From Crocinitomix algicola (GTDB lineage: Bacteria; Bacteroidota; Bacteroidia; Flavobacteriales_D; Crocinitomicaceae), in assembly GCF_001661595.2 (NCBI RefSeq), contig NZ_LYPF02000004.1:228406-292405 (forward strand): a DNA stretch of 64,000 nt, given 5' to 3'. The first letter of the stretch is position 1. Each line of letters starts with the position of its first letter. This document shows, in pieces, positions 8,924 through 18,526 of this stretch. Both the position numbers and the translations under genes were made by a program. The notes below the pieces were generated by a model. The model saw only the letters and a program-made list of their open reading frames with translations. It ran no database searches and had not been told where the DNA came from.

Positions 8924-10012
8924 TTATTTTAACTTGAAATAATCAGGGTCTTTTTTCTTGACTTCGTTGAGGTATCCTTTAATTCGTTGCTCATGGTCTT
9001 TCTTTACCACCATAAGAATGTCGTGAGCTTCTACAACGATATAGTCATTCAAGCCTTGTAACACAGCCATTTTACCGTTTGGTATATTCACAATACAGTT
9101 TTCGCTTTCAAATAAATGAACTTTATTGCCGATCACTGCATTGCCTTCAACATCAGTTTCTAAATGGGTATATAAACTGCCCCATGTACCTAAATCAGAC
9201 CAACCAAAATTGGCTAATACTACAAAAACATTTTTAGCATTTTCAAGTACTGCAAAATCAATTGAAATGTCTTCGCATTTATAAAAAGCATCGTCAATAA
9301 AGTCTTGTTCCGCCGATGTATTGTAGTCATTACCTTTTGTAGTGAATAACTCGTTCAGTTTTGGTTTAAACTTCTGTAAGGATTCAATAATTGTTGCTGC
9401 TTTCCAAATAAAAATGCCTGAATTCCAATAATAGTCTCCACTTTTCAAAAAGATTTCTGCTAATTCACGGTTCGGTTTTTCGGTAAACTGCCTTACTTTT
9501 CTAACTTCACCCATTAGGATGTCCCGACCATCTTCAAATTGTATATAACCATAACCAGTATCTGGGCGAGATGGTTTTATACCGAGGGTTACTAAATGCT
9601 CTCCGTCAGCGGCTTTTTTTAATGCTACATTTACAATATCAACAAATCGATCCTCCTTCATAATAAGGTGGTCAGAGGGAGCAACGATTAGGTTTGCATT
9701 GGGGTTTAAATTATAAATTTTATGAGAAGCATAGGCAATACAGGCAGCTGTATTTTTTCGCATGGGTTCGGTTAAAATTTGACCATCAGGTAGGCCAATT
9801 TGCGCTTTAACTAAATCCGCATACTTTGCATTTGTAACGACATATATTTGACTGTCTGGCACTAATTTTTGAAGACGCTCATGTGTCATTTGTATGAGCG
9901 TTTTACCAATACCTAATACATCTAAAAACTGTTTGGGGTGAGTTTCTTGGCTCATTGGCCAGAATCGACTTCCAATTCCCCCCGCCATTATGATGGCAAA
10001 ATTATTATTCAT
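8924..10012 (-). CDS. manC: Mannose-1-phosphate guanylyltransferase
   Basis: Makes GDP-mannose from mannose-1-phosphate and GTP for glycan synthesis, in the cytosol. The 362-residue protein has the nucleotidyltransferase signature GGIGSRFWPMSQETHPKQF at its start and the FTEKP motif (VRQFTEKPN). It lacks the C-terminal isomerase domain of bifunctional ManC/AlgA enzymes, so it is a single-function transferase. It begins 4 nt after the sprT-like gene and is probably cotranscribed. The nearby glycosyltransferases could use its product, which is an inference. Confidence 0.92.
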   Translation of the reverse strand: MNNNFAIIMAGGIGSRFWPMSQETHPKQFLDVLGIGKTLIQMTHERLQKLVPDSQIYVVTNAKYADLVKAQIGLPDGQILTEPMRKNTAACIAYASHKIYNLNPNANLIVAPSDHLIMKEDRFVDIVNVALKKAADGEHLVTLGIKPSRPDTGYGYIQFEDGRDILMGEVRKVRQFTEKPNRELAEIFLKSGDYYWNSGIFIWKAATIIESLQKFKPKLNELFTTKGNDYNTSAEQDFIDDAFYKCEDISIDFAVLENAKNVFVVLANFGWSDLGTWGSLYTHLETDVEGNAVIGNKVHLFESENCIVNIPNGKMAVLQGLNDYIVVEAHDILMVVKKDHEQRIKGYLNEVKKKDPDYFKLK

Positions 10013-10016
10013 TTAT

Positions 10017-10658
10017 TTAATTTTCTATATGTTCAACCTCCGCCAATCCCAAAACACGATAAAATTTTTGCGAAGATACATCTTGGCATTCAAATCTCGT
10101 TCGCAGCTTCTTACCTTTAACGTAAATTTTACCGTTAAGTTTAAAATGAGCGCCAAATTTTAGTGTTTCAAGTGTAGGTAATGTGGATTTATCATAACGC
10201 TTTAAAACACGATATAGTCTATCGTCTGTGCAAGATGATGCTTTCGCATTTTTTAAATAATTAGTTAAAGCTTGTCTAATGTCATCGGGCAACTCAATTT
10301 CACTTAAAATCGGTGCTGCAATATTTTGAAACTCCTTTTTCCACTCTAAACCATGTGGTTTTACTCGATTTTTATATTTATTGTAGGTAGTTAGATGCGC
10401 CATCTCATGGAGTGTGGTAATTAAAAAAGCGTATTGATTTAAATCTCCATTCACTGAGATGCGATGGGGTTGCCCTCTGAATGGATGACGATAATCCCCA
10501 AGTTTAGTTTTACGTTTTTTACTTACGGTGAAATGAACAACATGTTCAATGATGAACGAGGCAATGTATCGACTGGAGCCGGTCGGTAAAAATCGTTCTA
10601 ATTCTTGAGCAAAAGCCTCTATTCGTGCAGATTTATCCAAATTGTTTCTTTTTTGCAA
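10017..10658 (-). CDS. SprT-like zinc metalloprotease-domain protein
   Basis: A SprT/Spartan-type zincin of about 200 residues. The zinc motif HEMAHL with a downstream His (GLEWKKEF region preceded by PHG) fits the HExxH...H pattern of SprT proteins. The preceding YRHPFRGQPHRISVNGDLN is also typical. The biological role of bacterial SprT-like proteins is poorly known. There is no ATG at the N-terminus; the first candidate is TTG at 10658 and another is TTG at 10640. A TATTTTTG promoter-like box overlaps the 10658 TTG (10656-10663), which would favour 10640. It lies upstream of manC with a 4-nt gap. Confidence 0.8.
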   Translation of the reverse strand: MQKRNNLDKSARIEAFAQELERFLPTGSSRYIASFIIEHVVHFTVSKKRKTKLGDYRHPFRGQPHRISVNGDLNQYAFLITTLHEMAHLTTYNKYKNRVKPHGLEWKKEFQNIAAPILSEIELPDDIRQALTNYLKNAKASSCTDDRLYRVLKRYDKSTLPTLETLKFGAHFKLNGKIYVKGKKLRTRFECQDVSSQKFYRVLGLAEVEHIEN

Positions 10659-10734
10659 AAATAAAGTATTTCAACTGTTTTCGCTAACCAATAATTTTGG
10701 TGCCACTAAAAATAAGTTCACAGCGACTTTTATT

Positions 10735-10742
10735 TAACTTTG
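10735..10742 (+). promoter_or_regulatory. -7 box (TAACTTTG) upstream of dnaG
   Basis: TAACTTTG is a perfect TAnnTTTG match 24 nt before the dnaG ATG at 10767. The nearest upstream TTTG (10695-10698) is too far for a standard -33 element. Confidence 0.5.
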
Positions 10743-10766
10743 TATATTTAGGAGACAGCTGATAGA

Positions 10767-12845
10767 ATGATACCAAAGGAAACCATCGATGAAATATTTC
10801 AAACTGCCCGAGTTGAGGAGGTGATTGGCGAATTTGTGCAACTAAAAAAAGCCGGATCTAACTACAAAGGAAAAAGTCCTTTTGTAGATGAAAGAACGCC
10901 ATCTTTTATGGTTTCGCCAGCTAAGCAAATTTGGAAATGTTTCAGTACGTCTAAAGGAGGGAATGTCGTTTCTTTTTTAATGGAGGCTGAGCACTTCAAT
11001 TATGTTGAAGCACTTAAATGGCTGGCCAACAAATACAATATTGAAATTAAGGAGGACAGGCAAAAAACGCCTGAAGAAATTGCGCAAACCTCCATCCGAG
11101 AAAATATTAGTATAATCAATGAATTTGCTCGGGATACTTTTAGCGATAACTTACATAAACATCCTGAAGGAAAGTCAATAGGGTTGTCCTATTTTATAGA
11201 ACGTGGGTTTCGAGAAGATATCATTGAAAAATTCCAGTTGGGTTATTGCTTAGACGAGTCAAAAGGATTTACGCAAGTTGCTTTAGACAAGAATTATAAA
11301 CTGGAATATCTCGAGAAAGCCGGTTTAACGAAGGTAAAAGATGGTAGGGCATTTGATTTTTATCGAGGTCGCGTCATGTTTCCAATCCATAGTATTGCTG
11401 GAAAAGTTCTTGGGTTTGGGGGCAGAACGTTAAAGTCAGACAAAAAAATTGCAAAATACTTCAATTCACCAGAAAGTGAATTGTACAATAAGAGTAAAAT
11501 TCTCTACGGTCTGTACTTTGCTAAAAGTGCCATCATTAAATATGATAATTGCTTTTTGGTTGAAGGGTACACGGATGTAATTTCTTTGTATCAATCAGGG
11601 GTAGAAAATGTGGTTTCTTCCTCTGGAACTTCGTTAACAACGGATCAAATTAAGCTTATAAAGCGATATTCTGAAAATGTTACCATTCTATATGATGGCG
11701 ATGCGGCAGGAATAAAGGCTTCGTTCAGAGGAATTGATATGATTCTTTCCGAAGGCTTGAATGTGAAAGTTGTACTTTTTCCAGATGGTGAAGACCCTGA
11801 CTCTTTTGCTAAAAAATCAACGACTGAAGAGTTAAAGGGGTATATCGATGAAAATTCGAAAGATTTTATCGTTTTCAAATCGGATATTCTCTTAAAAGAT
11901 GCCGGTAATGATCCTATAAAAAAAGCGCAACTTATTAACGATATTGTTGGCTCAATTGCAGTGATAGACGATGCGATTAAAAGACAAGTTTATAGTAGAG
12001 AATGTGCGACAATATTTAGTATTGAGGAGCAAACAATAATTCAAGAAGTAAATAAGGCGCGAACAAAGAAACTTGCTGAAAAAAAGAAGTTAGCAGAGCG
12101 TAAGGTTAGAACAGAATCGAGAAATGTTCAGACCCCACTCAAACAGCAGCCTAAAAATACTTCAGCTCCGCCAGACTTAGACTACGAAATACCAATCGAG
12201 GCGATGATGCCGCCTGAAATGTTGGAGGAGATTGAAAAGGCCGTTGCACCAACACTTCAAAGTGACTTGTATTTTTTTGAACTCGATCTAATTCGCATCA
12301 TCCTTAATTATGGTTTATACAGTATAGGGGCAACGAACGTTGAATATGATGAAGAAGGAAATGAATCAGTGGAAGATGTTGAGGTAAGTGTTCTTGAACT
12401 CGTTGTGCATGAACTTGAAAAGGATCAAATTGAAATGCAGGACAAAATATTTAATCAAATTTTATCGGAGTACCGAGAAGGGCTTACTGAAAACGTTATG
12501 TATAAGTCTGATCATTTTGTTAATCACCAAGATATTGAAGTAAGTAAAACAGCAGCTAATTTATTAGCGGTTAAGTACGAATTAAGTGGGAATTGGCAAA
12601 CGCAAAAAGTAAGAATAAATACTGAAGTTGATAAGCTTGACCGCGCTGTAATGGAGTCAATTTATTCTTACAAAAGTGCTTATGTTCGTCAAAAAATAGC
12701 CGAGATTCAAGCCAAAATTCATGCTTTAAACGAACAAGACGCGGAGTCATCCGTAGAAGAGATTATCTCCTTATTAAAGGAACAAAGAAAGTTGGATAAG
12801 GTAAAACTCGTTTTATCAGATAAACTTGGTCGAACAATTATATAA
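10767..12845 (+). CDS. dnaG: DNA primase DnaG with a degenerate zinc-binding site
   Basis: Synthesises RNA primers at the replication fork. The 692-residue protein has the N-terminal CHC2-type domain (residues 1-100), the catalytic core with Toprim motifs (FLVEGYTDVISLYQ and LYDGDAAGIKAS), a charged linker at about 425-475 and a C-terminal helicase-binding region. Alignment of SPFVDERTPSF...WKCFSTSKGG with the E. coli zinc ligands C40, H43, C61, C64 gives S37, V40, C58 and T61: only one ligand remains. The fold motifs around them are intact. I recall similar loss in other Bacteroidota primases, so it is probably a lineage trait. mscS follows after 3 nt. Confidence 0.95.
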   Translation: MIPKETIDEIFQTARVEEVIGEFVQLKKAGSNYKGKSPFVDERTPSFMVSPAKQIWKCFSTSKGGNVVSFLMEAEHFNYVEALKWLANKYNIEIKEDRQKTPEEIAQTSIRENISIINEFARDTFSDNLHKHPEGKSIGLSYFIERGFREDIIEKFQLGYCLDESKGFTQVALDKNYKLEYLEKAGLTKVKDGRAFDFYRGRVMFPIHSIAGKVLGFGGRTLKSDKKIAKYFNSPESELYNKSKILYGLYFAKSAIIKYDNCFLVEGYTDVISLYQSGVENVVSSSGTSLTTDQIKLIKRYSENVTILYDGDAAGIKASFRGIDMILSEGLNVKVVLFPDGEDPDSFAKKSTTEELKGYIDENSKDFIVFKSDILLKDAGNDPIKKAQLINDIVGSIAVIDDAIKRQVYSRECATIFSIEEQTIIQEVNKARTKKLAEKKKLAERKVRTESRNVQTPLKQQPKNTSAPPDLDYEIPIEAMMPPEMLEEIEKAVAPTLQSDLYFFELDLIRIILNYGLYSIGATNVEYDEEGNESVEDVEVSVLELVVHELEKDQIEMQDKIFNQILSEYREGLTENVMYKSDHFVNHQDIEVSKTAANLLAVKYELSGNWQTQKVRINTEVDKLDRAVMESIYSYKSAYVRQKIAEIQAKIHALNEQDAESSVEEIISLLKEQRKLDKVKLVLSDKLGRTII

Positions 12846-12848
12846 GTC

Positions 12849-14033
12849 ATGTGGCAATTAATTAAATCCTTTCTTTTATATCCCATTATTGAATGGTACG
12901 ATGATCCTATTTTTGAAAATGAAATAGAGGTGACTCCAGGAGAATTAGTTTTTGCTTTATCGCCTTTAAACATAATTATGTTTTTCGCGATCTATCTCGC
13001 TGCAAAAATCTTTATAAAATACATTAAGCGATATTTTAAGGCGCTACATCTTACAGAAAAACAATTAAAAATAGAAGGAAAAGAAATCGCTATTTGGCGC
13101 TTGACAAAACAATTGATTTATCTTTTAGCAATCTACATTTGTTTTTTAAGCTTAAAACTCAATAATCCTCAGTTGGATTTATCACATATTTTGGCTTATG
13201 AATTTGTACGGATAAAGTCTTTTCATATTGCTGTTTACCATTTGTTTCTGATTGCGGCGATTATATTCATTACCCGTTTAACGGTCAATTTTCTAAAAGT
13301 TTTTTTACTCAAAGCCGTTCGTAAAAACAATAAAGATATTGATACAGGGACGGAATATATTTATGTTCAGCTTGCGAAGTATATAATCTATGCCATTTCA
13401 TTTATCATCTTTATGCGTAGCATGGGAATGAATTTGGACCTGTTTATGACGGCGGGTGCATTATTTGTAGTGGCAATAGGACTGGGGTTACAACAAATAT
13501 TTCAAGATTATTTGTCCGGAATTATGTTGCTTATTGAAGGGTCAATTAAAGTAGGCGATATACTAGAAATTGCACAGTTGAATAATCGAGAAAGTTTTGT
13601 TGCCAAAGTTGTTCAAATCAACCTCCGAACCTCTAAAGTGCTCACGAGAGATGAGAAAATTCTCGTCATTCCAAATTCTAAGTTAACTCAGGAAAGTGTG
13701 GTAGATTGGAACTCTGGAACGGAATTTACAAGGTTTACAATTCCAATCTGTTTTCATTATGGTGTTGATACTGAAAAAGTAAAAGAAATACTCATTGCTT
13801 CAGCAAATACTCATCCAAAAGTGAGTAAAGTGAGAAAACCAATCGTTAGATTGTTGAATTTTGGTAGTGATGGATTGGAAATGGATTTAGTTTTTTGGGC
13901 AAAACATGAGCTTTATTTTGAGTTAATTAGAAGCGATATTCGCTTTGAAATAGATCGAAGATTGCGGGAAGAAAAAATTGAAATTCCTTATCCGCAACGA
14001 ACAGTATATATGAAGAATGTTGAAGGTGATTAG
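12849..14033 (+). CDS. MscS-family mechanosensitive ion channel
   Basis: Inner-membrane channel that releases solutes on hypo-osmotic shock. The 394-residue protein has several predicted membrane helices (about residues 29-52, 88-103, 125-150, 172-186). The pore-lining TM3 is Gly/Ala-rich (LFVVAIGLGLQQIFQDYLSG), leading into the beta domain with EGSIKVGDILEI. The C-terminal alpha/beta domain ends RRLREEKIEIPYPQRTVYM, diagnostic for MscS. It starts 3 nt after dnaG. A weak GACGC/GCGTC hairpin at 14057-14077 follows the stop. Confidence 0.92.
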   Translation: MWQLIKSFLLYPIIEWYDDPIFENEIEVTPGELVFALSPLNIIMFFAIYLAAKIFIKYIKRYFKALHLTEKQLKIEGKEIAIWRLTKQLIYLLAIYICFLSLKLNNPQLDLSHILAYEFVRIKSFHIAVYHLFLIAAIIFITRLTVNFLKVFLLKAVRKNNKDIDTGTEYIYVQLAKYIIYAISFIIFMRSMGMNLDLFMTAGALFVVAIGLGLQQIFQDYLSGIMLLIEGSIKVGDILEIAQLNNRESFVAKVVQINLRTSKVLTRDEKILVIPNSKLTQESVVDWNSGTEFTRFTIPICFHYGVDTEKVKEILIASANTHPKVSKVRKPIVRLLNFGSDGLEMDLVFWAKHELYFELIRSDIRFEIDRRLREEKIEIPYPQRTVYMKNVEGD

Positions 14034-14136
14034 TCTAATTACAACAATTTAAAGTAGACGCGATAGTGAATAGCGTCAAGTTTCCTCAAGTTTTATTAAA
14101 AATCTCTTTATTTTTAGACATTCAAAGTAAAGTATT

Positions 14137-15690
14137 ATGGTTAGAACGATATTTTTTATTTCGGCATTCGTTATAACTGCGGCAATAGTGTTTTTAGGAA
14201 TTAAATTCAATCCAAATTACTATTATTTGTTCCTGTTATTCGGTCCGTTAATTTTAATTGGTACGAGTGATGCTCTTCAGAAAGAACATGCTATTCGTAA
14301 AAACTTCCCACTCATTGGAAATTTACGCTATATGCTTGAATCAATTTCTCCTGAGATTCAGCAGTATTTTGTAGAGCGAAGAACAGATGGTAGGCCGATT
14401 AGTAAGAATAAAAGAGCAGTAATATATCAGCGATCAAAAAACTTAGGTTCAACACATCCTTTTGGAACAGAGGAAAATATTTATGATGAAGGATACGAGT
14501 TTATCGCACATTCGCTTTATCCGGGAGAATTATTGCATGAAGAACCTCGTGTTTTAATTGGAGGAGATCAGTGTAAACAACCTTATTCGGCTTCGTTGTA
14601 TAATATATCTGCCATGAGTTTTGGATCTTTATCAAAAAATGCTGTTGAAGCACTAAACAAAGGTGCAAAACTGGGAAGTTTTTATCACAATACAGGTGAA
14701 GGAGGTATTTCTCCTTATCATTTGCATGGCGGAGATTTAGTTTGGCAAATTGGGACAGGTTATTTTGGTTGTCGTAATCAAGACGGAAGTTTTTCTGCAG
14801 ATAAGTTCAAAGAAAATGCGTTGCGTCCTGAAGTTAAAATGATAGAATTGAAGCTTTCACAAGGAGCAAAACCTGGTCATGGAGGGGTGTTGCCGGGTAA
14901 AAAAAATACAGAAGAAATTGCCCATATTAGAGGAGTTGTTGCTGGTGAAACCGTGCTTTCACCTCCGGGTCATAGTGCTTTTAAGGGGCCGGATGGACTT
15001 GTGCATTTTATCGCTGAATTAAGAACATTGTCCGAAGGAAAACCGGTAGGATTTAAACTTTGTATTGGTAAAGTAGAGGAGTTCGAAGCGATTTGTGTGG
15101 CAATGGCCAAGGCTAATATCTACCCGGATTTTATTTCAATTGATGGTTCTGAAGGAGGTACTGGTGCTGCGCCACTTGAGTTTGCGAATTACGTTGGAAC
15201 TCCATTAGATTTAGGGTTAATGATTGCCGATCGATTACTAATTAAGCATGGTATCCGTCAAAAACTAAAAATAATTGCTTCCGGTAAAGTCTTCAATGGT
15301 TTTGGTATTTTAAAAAGTATTGCCATGGGGGCTGATTTGACACAATCAGCTCGGGCGATGATGCTTTCAATAGGTTGTATTCATGCCCAGCTTTGTAATA
15401 CAAATACCTGCCCTGTAGGAATCGCTACACAAGATAAACGATTAATGAAAGGGTTGGACCCCGGCTTAAAAAGTGTAAGAGCCTCCAATTATCATCGTAA
15501 TACCATTCATGCGTTTTTAGAATTGTTATCTGCAACTGGGGCACATCATCCTTCGGAGTTGTCAACCGATAACTTAATGAGAATGACAGAAGATGGTGAT
15601 GCGGAATGCATGACGGACATTATTAAGAATTGGGGATATTATAAAAAGTATATTGGAGAATCGCTCGAACATAAGCCTATTTTAAACTAA
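14137..15690 (+). CDS. FMN-binding glutamate synthase-domain protein, membrane-anchored
   Basis: Resembles the stand-alone alpha-subunit/GltB FMN domain family (COG0069). The N-terminus has two hydrophobic segments (residues 2-25 and 29-45), unlike true GltB. The barrel shows MSFGSLSKNAVEALNKGA, NTGEGGISPYH, KPGHGGVLPGKK, ISIDGSEGGTGAAP and the Cys-containing LCNTNTCPVGIATQ that aligns with the Fe-S cysteines of glutamate synthase. No GATase domain is present, so it cannot hydrolyse glutamine by itself; the reaction is unknown. The 517-residue length is usual for this group. polA follows after 17 nt. Confidence 0.85.
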   Translation: MVRTIFFISAFVITAAIVFLGIKFNPNYYYLFLLFGPLILIGTSDALQKEHAIRKNFPLIGNLRYMLESISPEIQQYFVERRTDGRPISKNKRAVIYQRSKNLGSTHPFGTEENIYDEGYEFIAHSLYPGELLHEEPRVLIGGDQCKQPYSASLYNISAMSFGSLSKNAVEALNKGAKLGSFYHNTGEGGISPYHLHGGDLVWQIGTGYFGCRNQDGSFSADKFKENALRPEVKMIELKLSQGAKPGHGGVLPGKKNTEEIAHIRGVVAGETVLSPPGHSAFKGPDGLVHFIAELRTLSEGKPVGFKLCIGKVEEFEAICVAMAKANIYPDFISIDGSEGGTGAAPLEFANYVGTPLDLGLMIADRLLIKHGIRQKLKIIASGKVFNGFGILKSIAMGADLTQSARAMMLSIGCIHAQLCNTNTCPVGIATQDKRLMKGLDPGLKSVRASNYHRNTIHAFLELLSATGAHHPSELSTDNLMRMTEDGDAECMTDIIKNWGYYKKYIGESLEHKPILN

Positions 15691-15707
15691 TCAAATTCAA
15701 CGTATTA

Positions 15708-18509
15708 ATGACACCTGTACACGAAAAAAAATTATTTCTTCTAGATGCCTTTGCACTCATTTATAGAGCTTATTACGCATTTATCAAAAATCCAAGAATA
15801 AACAGTAAAGGGCAAAATACCTCCGCAGCATTTGGTTTCACAAATGCTCTTTTGGATGTTTTAAATAAAGAAAATCCAACGCATCTAGCAGTTGTATTCG
15901 ATTCTCCAGGTTTAACAAAACGAGCAGAAGAATTTGAGGATTATAAAGCCCATCGTGAAGCAATGCCGGAAGATATTGCAGCGATGATAGAGCCGATTAA
16001 AGAGATTGTTAAAGCTTTTAACATTCCTATTTTAATTAGCCCCGGTGATGAGGCTGATGACATTATCGGAACAATTGCTAAGAAAGCTGAAAAAGAAGGT
16101 TTTTATACGTATATGATGACGCCGGATAAGGATTTTGCGCAGCTCGTTTCTGAGCACATTTTCATGTATAAACCCAGTCGAGGAAAAAAGCCTGTAGAGA
16201 TTTGGGGTGTTGATGAGGTGAAAGAAAAATTTGAAGTGGACTATCCTGAGCAAGTTATTGATATTTTAGGTTTATGGGGAGATTCTGCCGATAACATTCC
16301 AGGTATACCTGGCATTGGAGAGAAAACAGCAAAAAAACTAATCAAACAATACGGTTCTGTCGAAGAACTTATTGCACATGCTGATGAATTAAAAGGAAAA
16401 CAAAAAGAAAATGTCATTACTTATGCTCAACAAGGGTTGGATTCTAAAAAACTAGCGACAATCATTCTCGATGTTGATGTAGAATTTGAGGAGGAGAAAT
16501 TGATTATGGAGGATCCTGATCCGGAAAAAATTAAAGCGATTTTTACCGAATTGGAGTTTAAAACCTTAGCAAAAAGGGTTTTGGGCGAAGAGCTAATTTT
16601 ACCAAATACTCAAAAAGCCGAAGGTCAATTGGATTTGTTTGGCGGACCAGCTATTGAAACAGCAGCCGAAGAAGTTGCGGCTAGTGGTGCAGTGGCAAAA
16701 ACAATTGCAGATACAAATCCTGATTATCAAATCGTTGTTTCACCTGAAAAAAGAGCAGAACTGCTGGATTTGCTATTACAACAAAAATCAGTCTGCTTTG
16801 ATACTGAGACTACAGGAATCAACCCTATTGATGCTGAAATTGTTGGCATGAGTTTTACTTACCAAACTGGAACGGGCTTTTATGTTCCTTGTACGGCGGA
16901 GGATAGAGTAGAGGTAGTTCAAGCATTTAAACCGTTTTTTGAGAATGAAGCAATAGAAAAAATTGCCCATAATATTAAATATGACCTTAAAATAATTGAG
17001 AAATATGGGGTTGAAATTAAAGGTCCCTTATTCGATACGATGATTGCGCATTATTTAATAACGCCTGAATCTAAACATGGAATGGATCATTTAGCTCAAT
17101 TGTATTTGAATTATCAACCTATTTCCATCGAATCCTTAATTGGGAAAAAGGGAAAGAATCAAAAAACCATGGCTGATATTCCTGCGGAAAGTATAGTAGA
17201 TTATGCTTGTGAAGATTCAGATGTAACATGGCAGTTAAAGCAAATTTTTCAACCTGAAATTGAAAAAGGTCACCTTAAAGATCTATTCTACAAGATTGAA
17301 ATGCCACTGGCAAGGGTCTTAAAAGAAATGGAAATGGAAGGAATTAATATAGATGTTCCTGCATTGGCTCGCTTTTCTGATGAACTTGGTAAAGATTTAG
17401 GTGAATTGGAAATTAAAATAAAAGATTTAGCAGGGGTCCACGATTTTAACCTTGACTCACCAAAACAATTAGGCGAAATATTATTCGATGTTTTACAAAT
17501 AGATCCAAAAGCAAAAAAAACGAAAACAGGTCAATACAAAACTGATGAGAGCGTTTTGTCCAAACTGGAGCATAAACACGAAATTATCCCATTGATTCTT
17601 AATTATCGCTCTTTAAAGAAGCTAAAAAGTACTTATGTAGATTCATTGCCGCAATTGGTGAACGAACAAACTGGGAGAATACATACAAGTTATATGCAAA
17701 CCGTTGCTGCTACTGGACGATTAAGCTCGAATAACCCAAATCTTCAAAATATTCCCATTAGAACAGAAAAGGGAAGGGAAATTCGAAAGGCTTTTATTGC
17801 AAGAAATCATGAGTATACCTTGTTGGCCGCAGATTATTCGCAAATAGAATTAAGAATTATTGCGGCACTTTCTGGTGACCAAGCAATGATTGATTCATTT
17901 AGGGCAAACCTCGACATTCACGCCGCAACAGCAGCGAAAGTATTTCATGTTGATCATATTGAGGAGGTTACGCGTGAGCAGCGAAGTGCAGCAAAGGCAG
18001 TTAATTTTGGAATCATTTACGGGCAATCGGCATTTACACTTGCACAAAACCTAGGTATCACCAGGAAAGAGGCGAAAGCATTGATTGATAATTATTTTGA
18101 GCAATACAGTAAGATGAAAGATTTTATGAGCGATCAAGTTGAATTTGCTCGTAAACATGGCTATGTCGAAACGATTATGAAGCGTCGTCGATATTTAAAA
18201 GACATTGTTTCAGCCAATGCGATTGTACGAGGATTCGCAGAACGTAATGCGGTGAATGCACCAATTCAAGGTTCTGCTGCCGATGTTATTAAAATTGCGA
18301 TGATTAATATTCATCAGAAAATGACTGAAATGAATCTAAAATCAAAGATGCTACTCCAAGTTCATGATGAATTGGTATTTGACGTGTTGAACGACGAAAA
18401 AGAAGTCATGGAAAACCTTGTAAAAGACGAAATGGAAAAGGCTGTTACACTTGCCGTTCCTTTAGATGTTGATTATAAATTTGCTGAAAATTGGTTGTTA
18501 GCGCATTAA
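15708..18509 (+). CDS. polA: DNA polymerase I
   Basis: Repairs DNA and removes Okazaki primers. The 933-residue protein has all three domains. The 5'-3' exonuclease is at about 1-290, with LLDAFALIYRAYYAF and the helix-hairpin-helix IPGIPGIGEKTAKKL. The 3'-5' proofreading domain is at about 350-530, with CFDTETTGI keeping the DxE pair and YACEDSDVTWQL keeping the final Asp. The polymerase domain has LLAADYSQIELRI near residue 707 and LLQVHDELVFDV near 884. Both exonuclease sites look active. The start is the ATG at 15708. Confidence 0.97.
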   Translation: MTPVHEKKLFLLDAFALIYRAYYAFIKNPRINSKGQNTSAAFGFTNALLDVLNKENPTHLAVVFDSPGLTKRAEEFEDYKAHREAMPEDIAAMIEPIKEIVKAFNIPILISPGDEADDIIGTIAKKAEKEGFYTYMMTPDKDFAQLVSEHIFMYKPSRGKKPVEIWGVDEVKEKFEVDYPEQVIDILGLWGDSADNIPGIPGIGEKTAKKLIKQYGSVEELIAHADELKGKQKENVITYAQQGLDSKKLATIILDVDVEFEEEKLIMEDPDPEKIKAIFTELEFKTLAKRVLGEELILPNTQKAEGQLDLFGGPAIETAAEEVAASGAVAKTIADTNPDYQIVVSPEKRAELLDLLLQQKSVCFDTETTGINPIDAEIVGMSFTYQTGTGFYVPCTAEDRVEVVQAFKPFFENEAIEKIAHNIKYDLKIIEKYGVEIKGPLFDTMIAHYLITPESKHGMDHLAQLYLNYQPISIESLIGKKGKNQKTMADIPAESIVDYACEDSDVTWQLKQIFQPEIEKGHLKDLFYKIEMPLARVLKEMEMEGINIDVPALARFSDELGKDLGELEIKIKDLAGVHDFNLDSPKQLGEILFDVLQIDPKAKKTKTGQYKTDESVLSKLEHKHEIIPLILNYRSLKKLKSTYVDSLPQLVNEQTGRIHTSYMQTVAATGRLSSNNPNLQNIPIRTEKGREIRKAFIARNHEYTLLAADYSQIELRIIAALSGDQAMIDSFRANLDIHAATAAKVFHVDHIEEVTREQRSAAKAVNFGIIYGQSAFTLAQNLGITRKEAKALIDNYFEQYSKMKDFMSDQVEFARKHGYVETIMKRRRYLKDIVSANAIVRGFAERNAVNAPIQGSAADVIKIAMINIHQKMTEMNLKSKMLLQVHDELVFDVLNDEKEVMENLVKDEMEKAVTLAVPLDVDYKFAENWLLAH

Positions 18510-18523
18510 CTTAGCGCTAACAA
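18495..18523. terminator. Perfect 10-bp hairpin over the polA stop codon
   Basis: TTGTTAGCGC (18495-18504) and GCGCTAACAA (18514-18523) form a perfect 10-bp stem with a 9-nt loop containing the polA TAA. It sits between convergent polA and the lipoprotein gene ending at 18527. No strong T-tract follows on either strand. Confidence 0.55.
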
Positions 18524-18526
18524 ATC

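Noticed and set aside
10863..10960. DnaG as a decaying pseudogene
   Set aside because: The frame is full length, all Toprim and core motifs are intact and the zinc-ribbon surroundings are conserved, so loss of ligands is not general decay.
14057..14077. GACGC/GCGTC hairpin after the mscS-like gene
   Set aside because: The 5-bp stem has a mismatch next to it and no T-run follows, so it is too weak to list as a terminator.
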